Of a stretch of 64,000 nt of DNA, positions 48,610 to 60,096 are shown piece after piece; the first letter of the stretch is position 1, and each line of letters opens with the position of its first letter. The stretch spans positions 1,054,001-1,118,000 of the forward strand of contig NZ_CP032616.1 in the NCBI RefSeq assembly GCF_003626975.1. The letters are read 5' to 3'. This DNA comes from Pseudomonas sp. DY-1 (lineage in GTDB: Bacteria > Pseudomonadota > Gammaproteobacteria > Pseudomonadales > Pseudomonadaceae). The notes under the pieces are model-generated. The model saw only the letters and a list, made by a program, of their open reading frames with translations. It ran no database searches and had not been told where the DNA came from. The position numbers and the translations under genes are program-made.

Positions 48610-50361
48610 ATGACCCGGCCGGCGGCAAGGTCGCGCTGGCAGTTCCTGAGTCTGGTGATGCCGTACTGGAACTCCAACGGGAAATGGAAGGCGCGCGGCT
48701 ACACCCTGGCGTTGCTTGTGCTCACCCTGGCCCAGGTCGCATTGGTGATCTGCCTGAACTACTGGAACCGGGCGCTGTTCGACGCGCTGGAGGCCAGGTC
48801 GCTGAATCGCCTGATGGTCCAGATCGGTACCTTCGTGGTGATCCTGCTGCTGACCGTGGGCGTCACTGCGCTGCACATGCGGGTCAAGCGCTGGCTTCAG
48901 CTGGACTGGCGCAAATGGCTGACGGCCAGGGTTCTCGACAAGTGGATGGCGCACGGACATCACTACCAACTGCAATTGACCGAAGGGGAGCATGACAATC
49001 CAGACGGTCGCATCGCCGAAGACATTCACGTCTTTACCGAGAGCTCGATTTCCCTGACTCACTCGCTGGTTTACTCGCTGCTGATCTTCGGCAGCTTCGC
49101 CGACATCCTGCTGACGGTCACCGGCAGTGCCAACTTTCCCGGAACCGCGTTGATGGTGCCCGGCTACATGGTGATTCTGGCCGTCGCCTACGCCGGCGCC
49201 GGTACGATCTTCGGCATGCTCCTCGGCCGCCCGCTGATCAGGGCGACCAACAGGTTGCAGTCCGCGGAGGCTGATTTCCGCTTTGGCTTGGCTCACGCCC
49301 GGGAAAGCTCCGAGTCCATCGCGCTGATGCAAGGGGAAGCGGCCGAGCGCCAGCAATCTTCAGTGCATTTCGCCGAACTGGGTCAACGCTGGTATCGCCA
49401 GACCCGCGCCTATCTTGGAATCGTGTCGTTTTCCTCGGGCTACGGCGTGCTCTTGCCGGTATTCCCGATCCTGATCATGGCGCCCCAGTACGTCGCCGGA
49501 AGCATGACGTTGGGGGTGCTGATGCAGGCGGCGCAGGCATTCCAGCAGCTGACTTCGGCGCTGTCCTGGCCAATCGACAATCTTGCGGAACTGGCTCGAT
49601 GCCGGGCATCGGCGGATCGCGTGATGAGCCTCTACAGCGACCTGGTGAGCCTGGAAGAGCAGGGCAACGAAGCGCAGGCGCACCGGATCAATCTGGCGCA
49701 GTCGCCGAAGACGGAAATGGTGCTGCGTGACCTGTGCATTTCCAACCCTGACGGACAGGTGCTGATCGAGGGGCTCAACGTCGTGATCCAGCGGGGAGAA
49801 CGGGTGCTGATATCCGGCGATCCGACGATCACCATCGGCCTGTTCAAGGTCATGGCCGGCTTGTGGCCATGGGGGCATGGCGAGGTCTGGCTGCCGGCGG
49901 GGCCGGCCATGTGCTTCTTGCCGCAGCGCCCCTTCCTGCCCGTTGGAAGTCTGCGTGCGGCGCTCTGCTATCCGCATCCGGCCGAAACCTACGCCGTCAG
50001 CGCAATGCGCGCTGCCCTTGAATGCGCGGGGATCGCCTGGCTGGCAAAGCGCCTCGAAGACGTCGAGAACTGGCAGAGCGTGCTACCACTGCGCGCCCAG
50101 CAGCGATTGGGTATCGCCCGGCTGATCCTGCATCAGCCCGCCTGGGTGTTCATCGAGGAGGCCACCAGTGCCTTCGAGCCCCAGGGCGAGGAATACCTGA
50201 TGGACATGCTGCATCGCGAACTGCCGGATACGACGTTGCTGGCCATCAGCTTCCAGGCCGGCCTGGAGCGCAACTACCAGCGCAAGTTGCTGCTCAATCA
50301 CCTGCCGAACGACGCGGTGGTCGGCTATGGCACACCGCTGCGTGCACTACGAAAAAACTGA
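48610..50361 (+). CDS. SbmA/YddA-type ABC protein with degenerate ATPase domain
   Basis: The 583-residue protein has an SbmA/ABCD-like membrane domain (FDALEARSLNRLMVQIGTFV, RWLQLDWRKWLTARVLDKWM, NPDGRIAEDIHVF) and a C-terminal nucleotide-binding domain. All ATPase motifs are altered: Walker A reads ISGDPTITIGLFKVMAG with no GKS/T, the signature is LPLRAQQRLGIAR, Walker B is WVFIEEATSAF (Asp to Glu), and the switch His is missing (AISFQAG). The fold around them (GLWPWGHGEV, LPQRPFLPVGSLRAAL) remains, so this is not a recent frameshift. Transport may be proton-driven, as in SbmA. The start lacks a clear ribosome site. Confidence 0.82.
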   Translation: MTRPAARSRWQFLSLVMPYWNSNGKWKARGYTLALLVLTLAQVALVICLNYWNRALFDALEARSLNRLMVQIGTFVVILLLTVGVTALHMRVKRWLQLDWRKWLTARVLDKWMAHGHHYQLQLTEGEHDNPDGRIAEDIHVFTESSISLTHSLVYSLLIFGSFADILLTVTGSANFPGTALMVPGYMVILAVAYAGAGTIFGMLLGRPLIRATNRLQSAEADFRFGLAHARESSESIALMQGEAAERQQSSVHFAELGQRWYRQTRAYLGIVSFSSGYGVLLPVFPILIMAPQYVAGSMTLGVLMQAAQAFQQLTSALSWPIDNLAELARCRASADRVMSLYSDLVSLEEQGNEAQAHRINLAQSPKTEMVLRDLCISNPDGQVLIEGLNVVIQRGERVLISGDPTITIGLFKVMAGLWPWGHGEVWLPAGPAMCFLPQRPFLPVGSLRAALCYPHPAETYAVSAMRAALECAGIAWLAKRLEDVENWQSVLPLRAQQRLGIARLILHQPAWVFIEEATSAFEPQGEEYLMDMLHRELPDTTLLAISFQAGLERNYQRKLLLNHLPNDAVVGYGTPLRALRKN

Positions 50362-51474
50362 CGGTAACCAACCGCGCTGGACGCATTCACGGAAGCACCA
50401 GGCCGGTGTGGTTTCCGTCTTGTAGCTCCAGAAGAACCAGCCTAGGTATTTTTCGAAGGTCAGTAGCTGGGCGGCGGCGTAGCCCCGATAGGCTACGTCC
50501 TGCTGGAAGCGGTCCATGTGCTCCAGCGCGTGGTTGAACGGCCCTTCGGCCCAGAGCGAAACCACTTTCAAGTCGAGCCCCAGGCTCCACTCGCCGCAGT
50601 ACGCCGGAATGCCCAGCTGCTGGATGATCGCATCGGCTTCGGATTTCCACTGGCCGCTGGCCTTGTGCACATGGGTGTAGATGTCGCTGTCGATGTCGCC
50701 GCGCTCGAAACACTGGTAGCGGTGGATGTCGAAGACCACGTTGGCGAATTCCGGTGCCTGCATGAATCCCAGGTACTGCTCGAAGGGGCGGAAACCGTCG
50801 TGGAAGACCACGCTGACCTTATCCGCGCTGCAATGCCGGCGAATACGCTGGTACGCGTCGACGTTGTAGCCCTTGAGGTAATCGGTCGGCACATCCCAGC
50901 GCGGTTCGTTGAGGACTTCGATGGCATGCAGGGCCGGATGGTCGTGATAACGCTCGGCCAGGCGCTCCAGCACGCTCAGCGAATGGGCGCGGTACTCGTC
51001 CTGGGTGTGCCATTCGCAGATGTCCTTGATACCGCCATTGTCGAAGCCGTTCTGGCAGCCAGGGGCGGCATGCAGGTCAAGCACGATTCGCAGGCCGAAT
51101 TCATCAGCCCAGGCGAAGGCCCGGTCAAGCACCTCGATGCCGCCTACGACGAAGGGGTGGCGGATTTCACCGTACTTGGAGTGGTAGGGGTAATCGGGCC
51201 CGAATATCCAGTGGCCGAGGGGGATTCGTACAGCATTGATGCCGTGCTCGTGCAGCCAGGCGAAGTCATCGCGGGTAACGAATGTTTCCCAGTGCCGCTT
51301 CAGTCTCTCCGGAGCTCGTGCGCCCATTTCGGCGCACCAGGTCGTTTCGTCGGTAGCCTCCAGCCCTTCGAACAGGCTGGGGGTCATCCATTTCTCCAGA
51401 ACCAGCCAACCGCCCAGATTCACTCCGCGCAGTTTCTGGTGGGGATTGGCCTGAACGGAATTCTGCTGCGCCAT
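50347..51474 (-). CDS. Glycoside hydrolase family 5, exo-beta-1,3-glucanase-like
   Basis: The 375-residue cytoplasmic enzyme has the GH5 TIM-barrel pattern: KLRGVNLGGWLVLEKWMTPS at the start, acid/base Glu in EVLNEPRW, nucleophile Glu in AYCGEWSLG, and FGLRIVLDLHAAPGCQNGFD. The start segment closely resembles fungal exo-1,3-glucanases (GH5_9-like). No signal peptide is seen, which is unusual for an enzyme acting on polymers and suggests an oligosaccharide or glycoside substrate. It converges on the ABC gene, with 15 bp overlapping. Substrate not established. Confidence 0.88.
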   Translation of the reverse strand: MAQQNSVQANPHQKLRGVNLGGWLVLEKWMTPSLFEGLEATDETTWCAEMGARAPERLKRHWETFVTRDDFAWLHEHGINAVRIPLGHWIFGPDYPYHSKYGEIRHPFVVGGIEVLDRAFAWADEFGLRIVLDLHAAPGCQNGFDNGGIKDICEWHTQDEYRAHSLSVLERLAERYHDHPALHAIEVLNEPRWDVPTDYLKGYNVDAYQRIRRHCSADKVSVVFHDGFRPFEQYLGFMQAPEFANVVFDIHRYQCFERGDIDSDIYTHVHKASGQWKSEADAIIQQLGIPAYCGEWSLGLDLKVVSLWAEGPFNHALEHMDRFQQDVAYRGYAAAQLLTFEKYLGWFFWSYKTETTPAWCFRECVQRGWLPSVFS

Positions 51475-51609
51475 GACTGCACTCCTTTGAACGGCAGGAA
51501 CCGAGCTTCTGGAATTCTTGCGAATCGCCCTTGCAAGCCTAGGTCATGAGCGGGAGGCCGCCAGGCCCATTGGTGACGACAGCAAGGCGCACCCTGTCGG
51601 GAAGGCGCC

Positions 51610-53826
<2,217 letters not shown>

Positions 53827-53834
53827 AGCTTTTT

Positions 53835-53898
53835 GTAGGAGCGAGCTTGCTCGCGAAAGGCTCTTCTCTGGGCTGTTCGCGAGCAAGCTCGCTCCTAC
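53835..53898. repeat. Perfect REP pair (23-bp arms) after pobR
   Basis: GTAGGAGCGAGCTTGCTCGC begins the left arm (53835-53857), and the right arm (53876-53898) is its exact complement over 23 bp. It lies between convergent pobR and doxX. Confidence 0.93.
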
Positions 53899-53920
53899 GG
53901 ATATGGGGCGCCGGGGCATT

Positions 53921-54433
53921 TCAACCCTGGTACCGCCGCGCTATCAGGTGATCGATGGACAACACCCCCGGCCCCTGGCTGACCAACAACAACAGGCTGG
54001 CGGCCCAGACGCCGTGGGTAGGGTAGGCGTCGGGATAGACGAAGGTCTGGATCACCAGGGTCATGCCCAGCAAGGCCAGGGCGGAAAAGCGCGTGGCCAG
54101 ACCGAGCAAAATCAACAGAGGGAAAAAGTGCTCCGCGAATGCCGCCATGTGGGCAGCCAGTTCAGGTGAGAGAAAGGGCAGGTGGTACTCGTCGGTGAAC
54201 AGTGGCACTGCGGATGCGGAGAGATGCGGGATGCCCAGCTCGAAGGTGCCGTCCACCAGGTCGATAACCAGGCCCTCTATCTTGGTCTGCCCGGATTTCC
54301 AGAAGATCGCGGCAATGGAGAAGCGCGCGACGAAGGCCACAAGGCTGTAGGGAATTCGCTTGCACAGTTCGATGGCCTGGACTACCAGCTTGGCCGGCAG
54401 GTGGCTGTAGTGGATCTGGATGGTGGCGTTCAT
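53921..54433 (-). CDS. DoxX-family membrane protein
   Basis: The 170-residue protein has four hydrophobic helices (FVARFSIAAIFWKSGQTKIE, AEHFFPLLILLGLATRFSAL, LLGMTLVIQTFVYP, GVWAASLLLLVSQGPGVLSI) and matches the DoxX family. The start overlaps the stop of the DUF2063 gene (ATGA). It is the last gene of the HvfABC-type operon, where DoxX proteins are frequent and may help redox reactions at the membrane. Confidence 0.88.
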   Translation of the reverse strand: MNATIQIHYSHLPAKLVVQAIELCKRIPYSLVAFVARFSIAAIFWKSGQTKIEGLVIDLVDGTFELGIPHLSASAVPLFTDEYHLPFLSPELAAHMAAFAEHFFPLLILLGLATRFSALALLGMTLVIQTFVYPDAYPTHGVWAASLLLLVSQGPGVLSIDHLIARRYQG

Positions 54434-55206
54434 GGCATCTGACTCCCGCAGTGGAGGGTGAACCGCGTAATGGCTCCGCCTGCCAGCAGGCAGGCGAGGG
54501 TGGAACCGAGGTCGAAATCGGTGTCGACGGTCAGCGCGGCGCCCACGGCCGAACCGAGTGGGCTGCCCGCGCGCAGGGCCTGGATGAAGACCGTTGCACC
54601 GGAGCTGATACGGCTGACTTCCACCTCCAGGCCATTGCGCAGTACCAGGGCGCATTCGGGCTGAGCGGGATCGACTGCAGTCAGTTCGAGCAAGCCCTGG
54701 TGGGCGGCCCAGAGCGAGGCGATGGCGAAGTCGGAGCCGATTACCGCCACCGACGGGTGCAGCCAGAGTTGCATGCCGGGCAGGAGCTGCGGATCGGCCA
54801 GGACGGCGGCAAGGCCGGCGCTGTCCAGCGGTGGCAGGTCAGCGGCGTGGTAGGCATGCACCTGGGCCAATTCCAGCCGTGCCACGTCAGCGAGGTAAGG
54901 CAGTCCGGCAGCCGGTGGGAAAGTTGCGATGAAGGCGGGAAAATCCTCGCCGTAGTAAGCCAGCAGGGGGGAGCGCGGTGGCGCAGCTTGTACATGCAGG
55001 CGCGCCATCCCGGTAAAGAACTCGTTCCCCACCAGTTGCTTCACCACCGGGAATGTGTCCGCCAGCGCGTTGATCAGCGAGGCCAGAACGTTGTTTCGAT
55101 AAACCGCGAAACGCCGCATCGGATCGGAGCCGTTCCATGTTGCAAGGCCGGGCGGACAGTCTGGATCAGGAGCGAGCAGCGCAGTGGCGAAGGCATCGAC
55201 GTTCAT
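54430..55206 (-). CDS. DUF2063 partner protein (HvfC/BufC type)
   Basis: The 258-residue protein has an N-terminal helical DUF2063 domain ([40 protein letters not shown]) and a C-terminal beta-rich domain with [20 protein letters not shown] features. It is the recognition partner of the DUF692 enzyme in multinuclear-iron RiPP systems. It overlaps both neighbours by 4 nt (DUF692 upstream, DoxX downstream), so it is tightly coupled. Confidence 0.9.
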   Translation of the reverse strand: MNVDAFATALLAPDPDCPPGLATWNGSDPMRRFAVYRNNVLASLINALADTFPVVKQLVGNEFFTGMARLHVQAAPPRSPLLAYYGEDFPAFIATFPPAAGLPYLADVARLELAQVHAYHAADLPPLDSAGLAAVLADPQLLPGMQLWLHPSVAVIGSDFAIASLWAAHQGLLELTAVDPAQPECALVLRNGLEVEVSRISSGATVFIQALRAGSPLGSAVGAALTVDTDFDLGSTLACLLAGGAITRFTLHCGSQMP

Positions 55207-56072
55207 GCCGTCTGCTCCTGTCTCAGCCGCTGCTCGGCACGATCGGCCTCGCGGACCAGAACGTCCAGGGCGGGAATGTCGTTATCCCGCTCGATCAGCG
55301 TCGGCAACGGGCCGAGACGCTCCAGGGTTTCGTCATAGAGGGCCCAGACTGCGTCATCTACCGCCGATCCATGATGGTCGATCAGCAGGCGCGCACCGGC
55401 GGCATCGCAATCCTCGGCGAATCCCGCCAAGTGGATTTCGCCAACCGCATGCAAGGGCAGGGCATTCAGGTAGGTGCGCACATCGCGGTTGTGGTTGATG
55501 CACGACACGTAGGCATTGTTCAGGTCCAGCAGCAGGCCGCAGCCCGTGCGTTTCACGACCTCGCTGATGAACTCGGCTTCTTCCAGACTGGAGTCGCTGA
55601 ACTCCAGGTAGGTAGCCGGGTTCTCCAGCAGCATCGGTCGTTGCAGATGGTCCTGGACCTGGTCGATGTGCGCGCAGACTCTTGCCAGGCTGTCCTGGTC
55701 GTAGGTCAGTGGCAGCAAGTCGTTGAGAAAGTAGTCGCCATGGGTCGACCAGGCGAGGTGCTCGGAGAATGACGCTGGTTCATAGCGCCGGAGCAGCGTG
55801 GCCAGGCGATCGAGATGGGCCGTGTCGAGGGGCTGGCTGGCGCCGATGGACAGGCCGACACCGTGGATGGAGAGGGGGTAATCCTCTCGGATCAACCCCA
55901 GGTAATGGTGGAAAGGGCCGCCTTCCACCATGTAGTTCTCTGCGTGGATTTCAACGAAGCCGAGGGCCGGGCGGGCATCGAGCAAGTCCCGGTGGTGCTG
56001 GGACTTCAGCCCGATTCCGGCCCGCGCCGGCAATCGACCGGCAAGAGCCAGGAGCAGTGAGCACGGAGTCAT
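55203..56072 (-). CDS. DUF692 multinuclear non-heme iron oxidase (HvfB/BufB type)
   Basis: The 289-residue TIM-barrel enzyme belongs to the MbnB/TglH family, which modifies cysteines of precursor peptides. Metal-ligand motifs are visible: [50 protein letters not shown] and [12 protein letters not shown] precedes the ATG at 56072. It follows the DUF2282 precursor gene by 24 bp and is coupled to the DUF2063 gene. By homology it should install a modification on cysteines of the 56097 peptide for copper binding. Confidence 0.92.
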   Translation of the reverse strand: MTPCSLLLALAGRLPARAGIGLKSQHHRDLLDARPALGFVEIHAENYMVEGGPFHHYLGLIREDYPLSIHGVGLSIGASQPLDTAHLDRLATLLRRYEPASFSEHLAWSTHGDYFLNDLLPLTYDQDSLARVCAHIDQVQDHLQRPMLLENPATYLEFSDSSLEEAEFISEVVKRTGCGLLLDLNNAYVSCINHNRDVRTYLNALPLHAVGEIHLAGFAEDCDAAGARLLIDHHGSAVDDAVWALYDETLERLGPLPTLIERDNDIPALDVLVREADRAEQRLRQEQTA

Positions 56073-56096
56073 GGCGCGAGCTCCTGCCGGTTATGG

Positions 56097-56408
56097 TCAG
56101 CTCTTTTTCTCTTCCTTGAAGGCTTGCAGCTGGCCATGTCCGGTGGGCGAAGTGGGGGACGCGGTCTTCTCGCAGGTGCCTGCCGGGACGTACTTCCAGG
56201 CGTTGCCCTGGTAGTCCATCTTCGCGGTACCTGCGCAGGAAGTGCCGGCGCCGGCAGCGCAGTCGTTCTTGCCTTTCATGGAGACGCCGAAGCACTTCTC
56301 GTTGTCGGCGGCCTGGGCGCTCACAGGCGCCATGGCCAGGCCAAGAGCGGTGCTCAGGGCAAGGGCGAGGCCGGTTGCGGATACGACACTGGCAGTCGGG
56401 GTTTTCAT
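56097..56408 (-). CDS. DUF2282 copper-binding RiPP precursor (HvfA/bufferin type)
   Basis: The 103-residue precursor has a long signal peptide (cleavage near AQA-ADNEKC, residue 33) and a core with four cysteines at 39, 50, 58 and 79 in [23 protein letters not shown] and [10 protein letters not shown], the classic DUF2282 pattern. Related peptides are modified by a DUF692/DUF2063 pair and bind copper in the periplasm. The short tail after Cys79 is Lys/Glu-rich. It is the first gene of the four-gene operon; a copper-responsive promoter would lie in the 56409-56593 gap. Confidence 0.92.
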   Translation of the reverse strand: MKTPTASVVSATGLALALSTALGLAMAPVSAQAADNEKCFGVSMKGKNDCAAGAGTSCAGTAKMDYQGNAWKYVPAGTCEKTASPTSPTGHGQLQAFKEEKKS

Positions 56409-56593
56409 GGTTGTTCTCTCCGTTTCTGATGGGTCGATCGGGGCGTAGTGCCCAAGGGGGGCGGGGCATTCCCGGTTGCCCGGGCGCTGGAAGCTCCGCC
56501 TTCGAAACAGGAGACAGGGAGCGAGAATCGGCGTTACATCCCAGGATAGGTTTTTTCGTCAGTCGTTTCCCAGGCGGCGTAACGCACCCGTCG

Positions 56594-57229
56594 TCAGGCG
56601 GGTGCGGTTGCGCGCTGATAGGCCGTCGCCACCATCGCTGTATCGACATGGTTGATGGTAGCGATGATGCGCTCGGCGTCACATAGGGCCGGTGCCATGG
56701 TCCAGCGGTTGGTGCGGTCGTTGCCGATACGGAGCATGCCGATATGGCTGGTGAGATCGTCGTCCACCTCAGGCACGGGATCGTAAAAACCCAGGCCGTA
56801 GCGTAGGCGACGGATATCCGCTTCCTTGCCGGTGAGGAACAGCCAGCCGGGGCGTGCACCCTGGCGTTCGGCGTAGTCCTTGAGGACCTCGGTGGTGTCC
56901 AGCGCAGGCTGCAGGCTGATGGAGTAGAGGAATACGTCGCGGCCCAGGCGTTCGCCGAGCAGGGACTGGAGCCTGCGCAGGTTGGCGATCATCGCCGGGC
57001 AGCTGCCTTCGCATTGGACGTACATCATGTTGATCGCCACCACTTTGCCGCGCACCAGGTCGCTGTAGAAACGAAACTGGCGGCCGTCATGGGCTTGCAC
57101 GGGAACATCAGGGAAGCGGCTTTCGGCCTGGCGCGTCGTTGATGGTGACTTCGGCGCAAGGCCGTAACCCAGGGTGCCGCCAACGGCGGCCAGACCCAGC
57201 CCGCCGATTACCATGCGTCGAGTGTTCAT
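56594..57229 (-). CDS. SCO1/SenC-family copper chaperone
   Basis: The 211-residue membrane-anchored thioredoxin-fold protein has an N-terminal hydrophobic segment (MVIGGLGLAAVGGTLGYGLA), the copper-binding pair in VQCEGSCPAM and a His in TSHIGML. It begins inside the stop of the multicopper oxidase gene (ATGA), so it is translated with it. It may load copper into that oxidase or serve as a copper-responsive thiol protein. The longer frame upstream lies inside the oxidase gene and is rejected. Confidence 0.9.
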   Translation of the reverse strand: MNTRRMVIGGLGLAAVGGTLGYGLAPKSPSTTRQAESRFPDVPVQAHDGRQFRFYSDLVRGKVVAINMMYVQCEGSCPAMIANLRRLQSLLGERLGRDVFLYSISLQPALDTTEVLKDYAERQGARPGWLFLTGKEADIRRLRYGLGFYDPVPEVDDDLTSHIGMLRIGNDRTNRWTMAPALCDAERIIATINHVDTAMVATAYQRATAPA

Positions 57230-59082
57230 GCGCGGCCTCCCGGAAGCGGCGCTTGATTGCGCGCCATGCCGCTGCCGCTGTTGGGCGACGGCCCGCTGGT
57301 GTCCAGTTCGATATCCCAGCGAGCCATCATGGCGTGGTCTTCGTGGATCAGGTTGTGGCAATGAATGGGGTACTTGCCGAGGAAGTCACGAAAGCGCAGG
57401 AATACCCGTACCGTCATATCCTCACCAATCACGAAGACATCCTTGCGTCCCTGTTCGTGGAGCGGTACCGGCACGGCACGGCCGAGCACCGTCTTGCTGA
57501 TGATGCGACCTTCCTCGAAGTGAATGTGGATGGGGTGGTCCCAACCATCCTCGGGGTTGACCAGCTCCCACACTTCGGCGCTGCCCTGGCGTATACGTGC
57601 GTTGACCTGGTTGGGGTCGAAGAAGCGCTCGTTGATGGACCACAAGCCCTTGTCGCGGTCGAACACCCAGCGTCGAATCGGTGCCGCGGCGATCTCCTCG
57701 GCAGTGAGTGGGCGCAGGTCGCGGAGCCGATCGGGCACCTGGCTGATATCGGCTTCGGGGGGCATGCGGTCGACGATGAGCTTGAGCACCCGCACACCGG
57801 GTTCGCGAACGTCCTTGGGCTGTCGGGTGTCTTCAGGCTTGTGCGTGAGGCGGTTGACCAGGTAGAGCTCGGTTCCCAGCGGGTAGACGGAGAAGTCCAC
57901 CACGATGTCGCCGCGCTCCGCCACACCCAGGCGGACCCGCGTCTGGTTGCGCAGCGGTGCCGGAAGCAGGTTGCCGTCGTTGGCGATGTAGGTGAAGCGC
58001 TGGTCGCGGCCACGGCGATCCACCAGATAGAACTCGTAGAAGCGGCTCGGGCCACTGTTGAGCAGACGCAGGCGGTATTTGCGCGCGGCGACCCGGAGGA
58101 CGGGTTCGATGATGCCGTTGACGGTGATCTTGTCGCCCAGCACGCCTTCCGGGCTGACCTGGTCCCAGAACAGGGTGCCGTTGGGCGCGAAGCGCTTGTC
58201 GCCAAAGTCCAGTGGATAGTCATACGGATGACTGGGAAGGCGCAGCGCCGATGGGTTGGGATCGTGCTCGTCGCCGGAATCGACGTCATCGAACAACAGG
58301 TAGAAACCGAGCAGGCCCTTGTAGACGTTTGGCGCGGTGAAATCCATGGTGTGGTCGTGATAGAAGAGCGTGCCCAGGGCCTCGCGCGGGTCGCCGATAC
58401 CATTCTGGAACTCATCGAAGCCGGCGTAGATGTTGCCGTACAGGTGGTCGAGGAACTCCCCCGGAGCGGACAGCGTCGGACCTGCCTTTGTCGCGCTGTA
58501 GAAGTCACCGGGGAAACCGTCGCTTTCCGATCCGGTGTGGGCGTTGTGCAGGTGGGTGGCAATTTCCGGTGAACCGAATCCCTGGTGGTCGGGCGGCAAG
58601 CCATTGCGGATACGCACGACTATGGGCTCGCCGTAGCGCGCGAAGATCACCGGCCCTGGTGTCATCGGTTCCGCTTCGTTGCCCTGGAAGCCCCATATCG
58701 GCTGACGTGGGTAGGCGTCATTGAACAGCCATTCCGGGTTCTCCCGTGCCGACAGTTCGTAGGTGACCCTGAAGGCCAGTTCGGCCCAGCGCTGATGCGC
58801 CGCCCGGCCGGCCTCTCCGGCTGCGGCGTTGGCCCGCTCGGTGGGTGCGGGAGTCAGGAGCACGGGGGCCAGCGGGGTGATCCGTTCCGCCAGTTCGAGG
58901 GTCCAGGGAATGGTGGGCGGACTGGGCGGGATGACTGGAAGGACCTCTTCCTCTTCGTCGTCCTTGCCGAGGCTTCCCAGCGGGTGCCCGATGAGGGGGG
59001 CGGCCACTGCCGCTGAGGCTAACTTGAGGAAGGTTCTGCGGGAATCGGCGGACGTGAGTTGGATGGGGTAGGGCCTGTTCAT
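57226..59082 (-). CDS. Tat-exported multicopper oxidase
   Basis: The 618-residue enzyme has a Tat signal (SRRTFLKLASAAVAAPLIG) and an acidic DDEEEE segment after it. Copper ligands are complete: HLHNAH, FYHDHTMDF, HPIHIH and the type 1/trinuclear HCHNLIHEDHAMM. It fits the CotA/bilirubin-oxidase-like group rather than CueO (no Met-rich insert is seen). Possible substrates are Cu(I), Mn(II) or phenolics. Translational coupling to the SCO gene and the neighbouring copper peptide operon argue for copper handling. Confidence 0.92.
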   Translation of the reverse strand: MNRPYPIQLTSADSRRTFLKLASAAVAAPLIGHPLGSLGKDDEEEEVLPVIPPSPPTIPWTLELAERITPLAPVLLTPAPTERANAAAGEAGRAAHQRWAELAFRVTYELSARENPEWLFNDAYPRQPIWGFQGNEAEPMTPGPVIFARYGEPIVVRIRNGLPPDHQGFGSPEIATHLHNAHTGSESDGFPGDFYSATKAGPTLSAPGEFLDHLYGNIYAGFDEFQNGIGDPREALGTLFYHDHTMDFTAPNVYKGLLGFYLLFDDVDSGDEHDPNPSALRLPSHPYDYPLDFGDKRFAPNGTLFWDQVSPEGVLGDKITVNGIIEPVLRVAARKYRLRLLNSGPSRFYEFYLVDRRGRDQRFTYIANDGNLLPAPLRNQTRVRLGVAERGDIVVDFSVYPLGTELYLVNRLTHKPEDTRQPKDVREPGVRVLKLIVDRMPPEADISQVPDRLRDLRPLTAEEIAAAPIRRWVFDRDKGLWSINERFFDPNQVNARIRQGSAEVWELVNPEDGWDHPIHIHFEEGRIISKTVLGRAVPVPLHEQGRKDVFVIGEDMTVRVFLRFRDFLGKYPIHCHNLIHEDHAMMARWDIELDTSGPSPNSGSGMARNQAPLPGGRA

Positions 59083-59445
59083 GAGACGCCTCCTCCCCCA
59101 GGGGATTCTTGTTGCTCAGGGGCTGGAAATACCGATGTGCTTCGTGCCGTAAGGGAGTGTTGGGGGTTCCGTCATGCTTCTGGAATTCCAATGACGATAT
59201 CACTATGAAATTGCTGTCAGTCAAAATAATGACAACTGGCTGGGCAGCCTTCGTGAACTGCGTTTCACTGCGCTTCGTCGCGTCTCTGGCCCTCCTGTCA
59301 AAGCCAGTATGGCGGCGTCTTGACTCCTGCCCCCCGGTTACGAAACTCAGGCGGCAGGGGCCGAAAAATATCGATACGCCAACAACCGCCCCTGAACCAG
59401 CAATCCTGGCAACGATGACAATTGCTTCGGCTAGGGGAGGCAGTC
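59083..59445. other. Intergenic region between divergent genes
   Basis: These 363 bp hold the promoters of the multicopper oxidase (leftward) and the small Cys2 protein (rightward). An AT-rich stretch at 59190-59240 (AATGACGATATCACTATGAA) is a possible promoter. I see no gene, clear operator or hairpin here. Confidence 0.45.
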
Positions 59446-59895
59446 ATGTGTCATTCAGTGGAAGTCAGTGGGCTCTTCACCGTCGAAGGATGTCGGCAAC
59501 TCATCAATTACCCGGATGCCGATGCCGCATTGCCCATCCATGACCCACAACGTGGCGTGGTGTGGATTCCGTGGGGGCGTCGAAGCCAGGAATACGGAGA
59601 ACTCCCGGCCACTGGCTGGCTACAGGGGGAGGGCTCGCTGCCGGAAGGCTGGGACCGCTTCAGCCCTGCCACGGTATTGGCGCGGGTGGCGCGCTTCATG
59701 GAGATGACCCACGACGGCGAACCCCGATGGTTCGATGTGGAAGACGGCAAATCGCTGCAGTGCTTGCTGCTGCGCCATGGTCACGAGCAGCGGGTGTACG
59801 TGGTCACCACTCAATCGCCGGATGAACTACACCGCAGTTGGCCGCTGACGCGTGGCTACAGGGGAAAAGCGCGAGTGGCGCTGCAATCGGCGTGA
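59446..59895 (+). CDS. Small protein of unknown function with Cys2
   Basis: The 149-residue soluble protein begins MCHSVEVSGLF and contains VVWIPWGRRSQEYGELPATG, EPRWFDVEDG and RVYVVTTQSPDELHRSWPL. A strong GGGGAGG lies 6 nt before the ATG at 59446. Cys immediately after Met, a Trp-Gly-Arg segment and a TTQSPDEL segment loosely recall SOS-response-associated peptidases (YedK/SRAP), but the central RAE motif and most of that family's length are missing. I therefore leave the function open. It is divergent from the copper oxidase and upstream of an aldehyde dehydrogenase. Confidence 0.72.
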   Translation: MCHSVEVSGLFTVEGCRQLINYPDADAALPIHDPQRGVVWIPWGRRSQEYGELPATGWLQGEGSLPEGWDRFSPATVLARVARFMEMTHDGEPRWFDVEDGKSLQCLLLRHGHEQRVYVVTTQSPDELHRSWPLTRGYRGKARVALQSA

Positions 59896-60096
59896 CACCT
59901 TGGCCTCTGCTTGAGCTATCGCGAATCACCCGATCGTCATTGGCGCGATTTCAATGACGAAGTGGTCCACCACCCATTCTCTTTTTGTGAATACTTTCTT
60001 CTTGATTATTCGTTTTACGTGAATCGGTCGCTGCCTTAACGTCGCCGCATGATTGATCGCGAGCCCTGACCGGCTCTCACGTAGAACGAGGACAAC

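Noticed and set aside
48439-49356. Minus-strand frame across the ABC gene start
   Set aside because: Antisense to the membrane domain and without a recognisable product.
59987-60024. Two GTGAAT-containing repeats before the semialdehyde dehydrogenase as MocR operators
   Set aside because: The match is only about six bases and the region is AT-rich, so I mention it in the gene entry but do not call a site.
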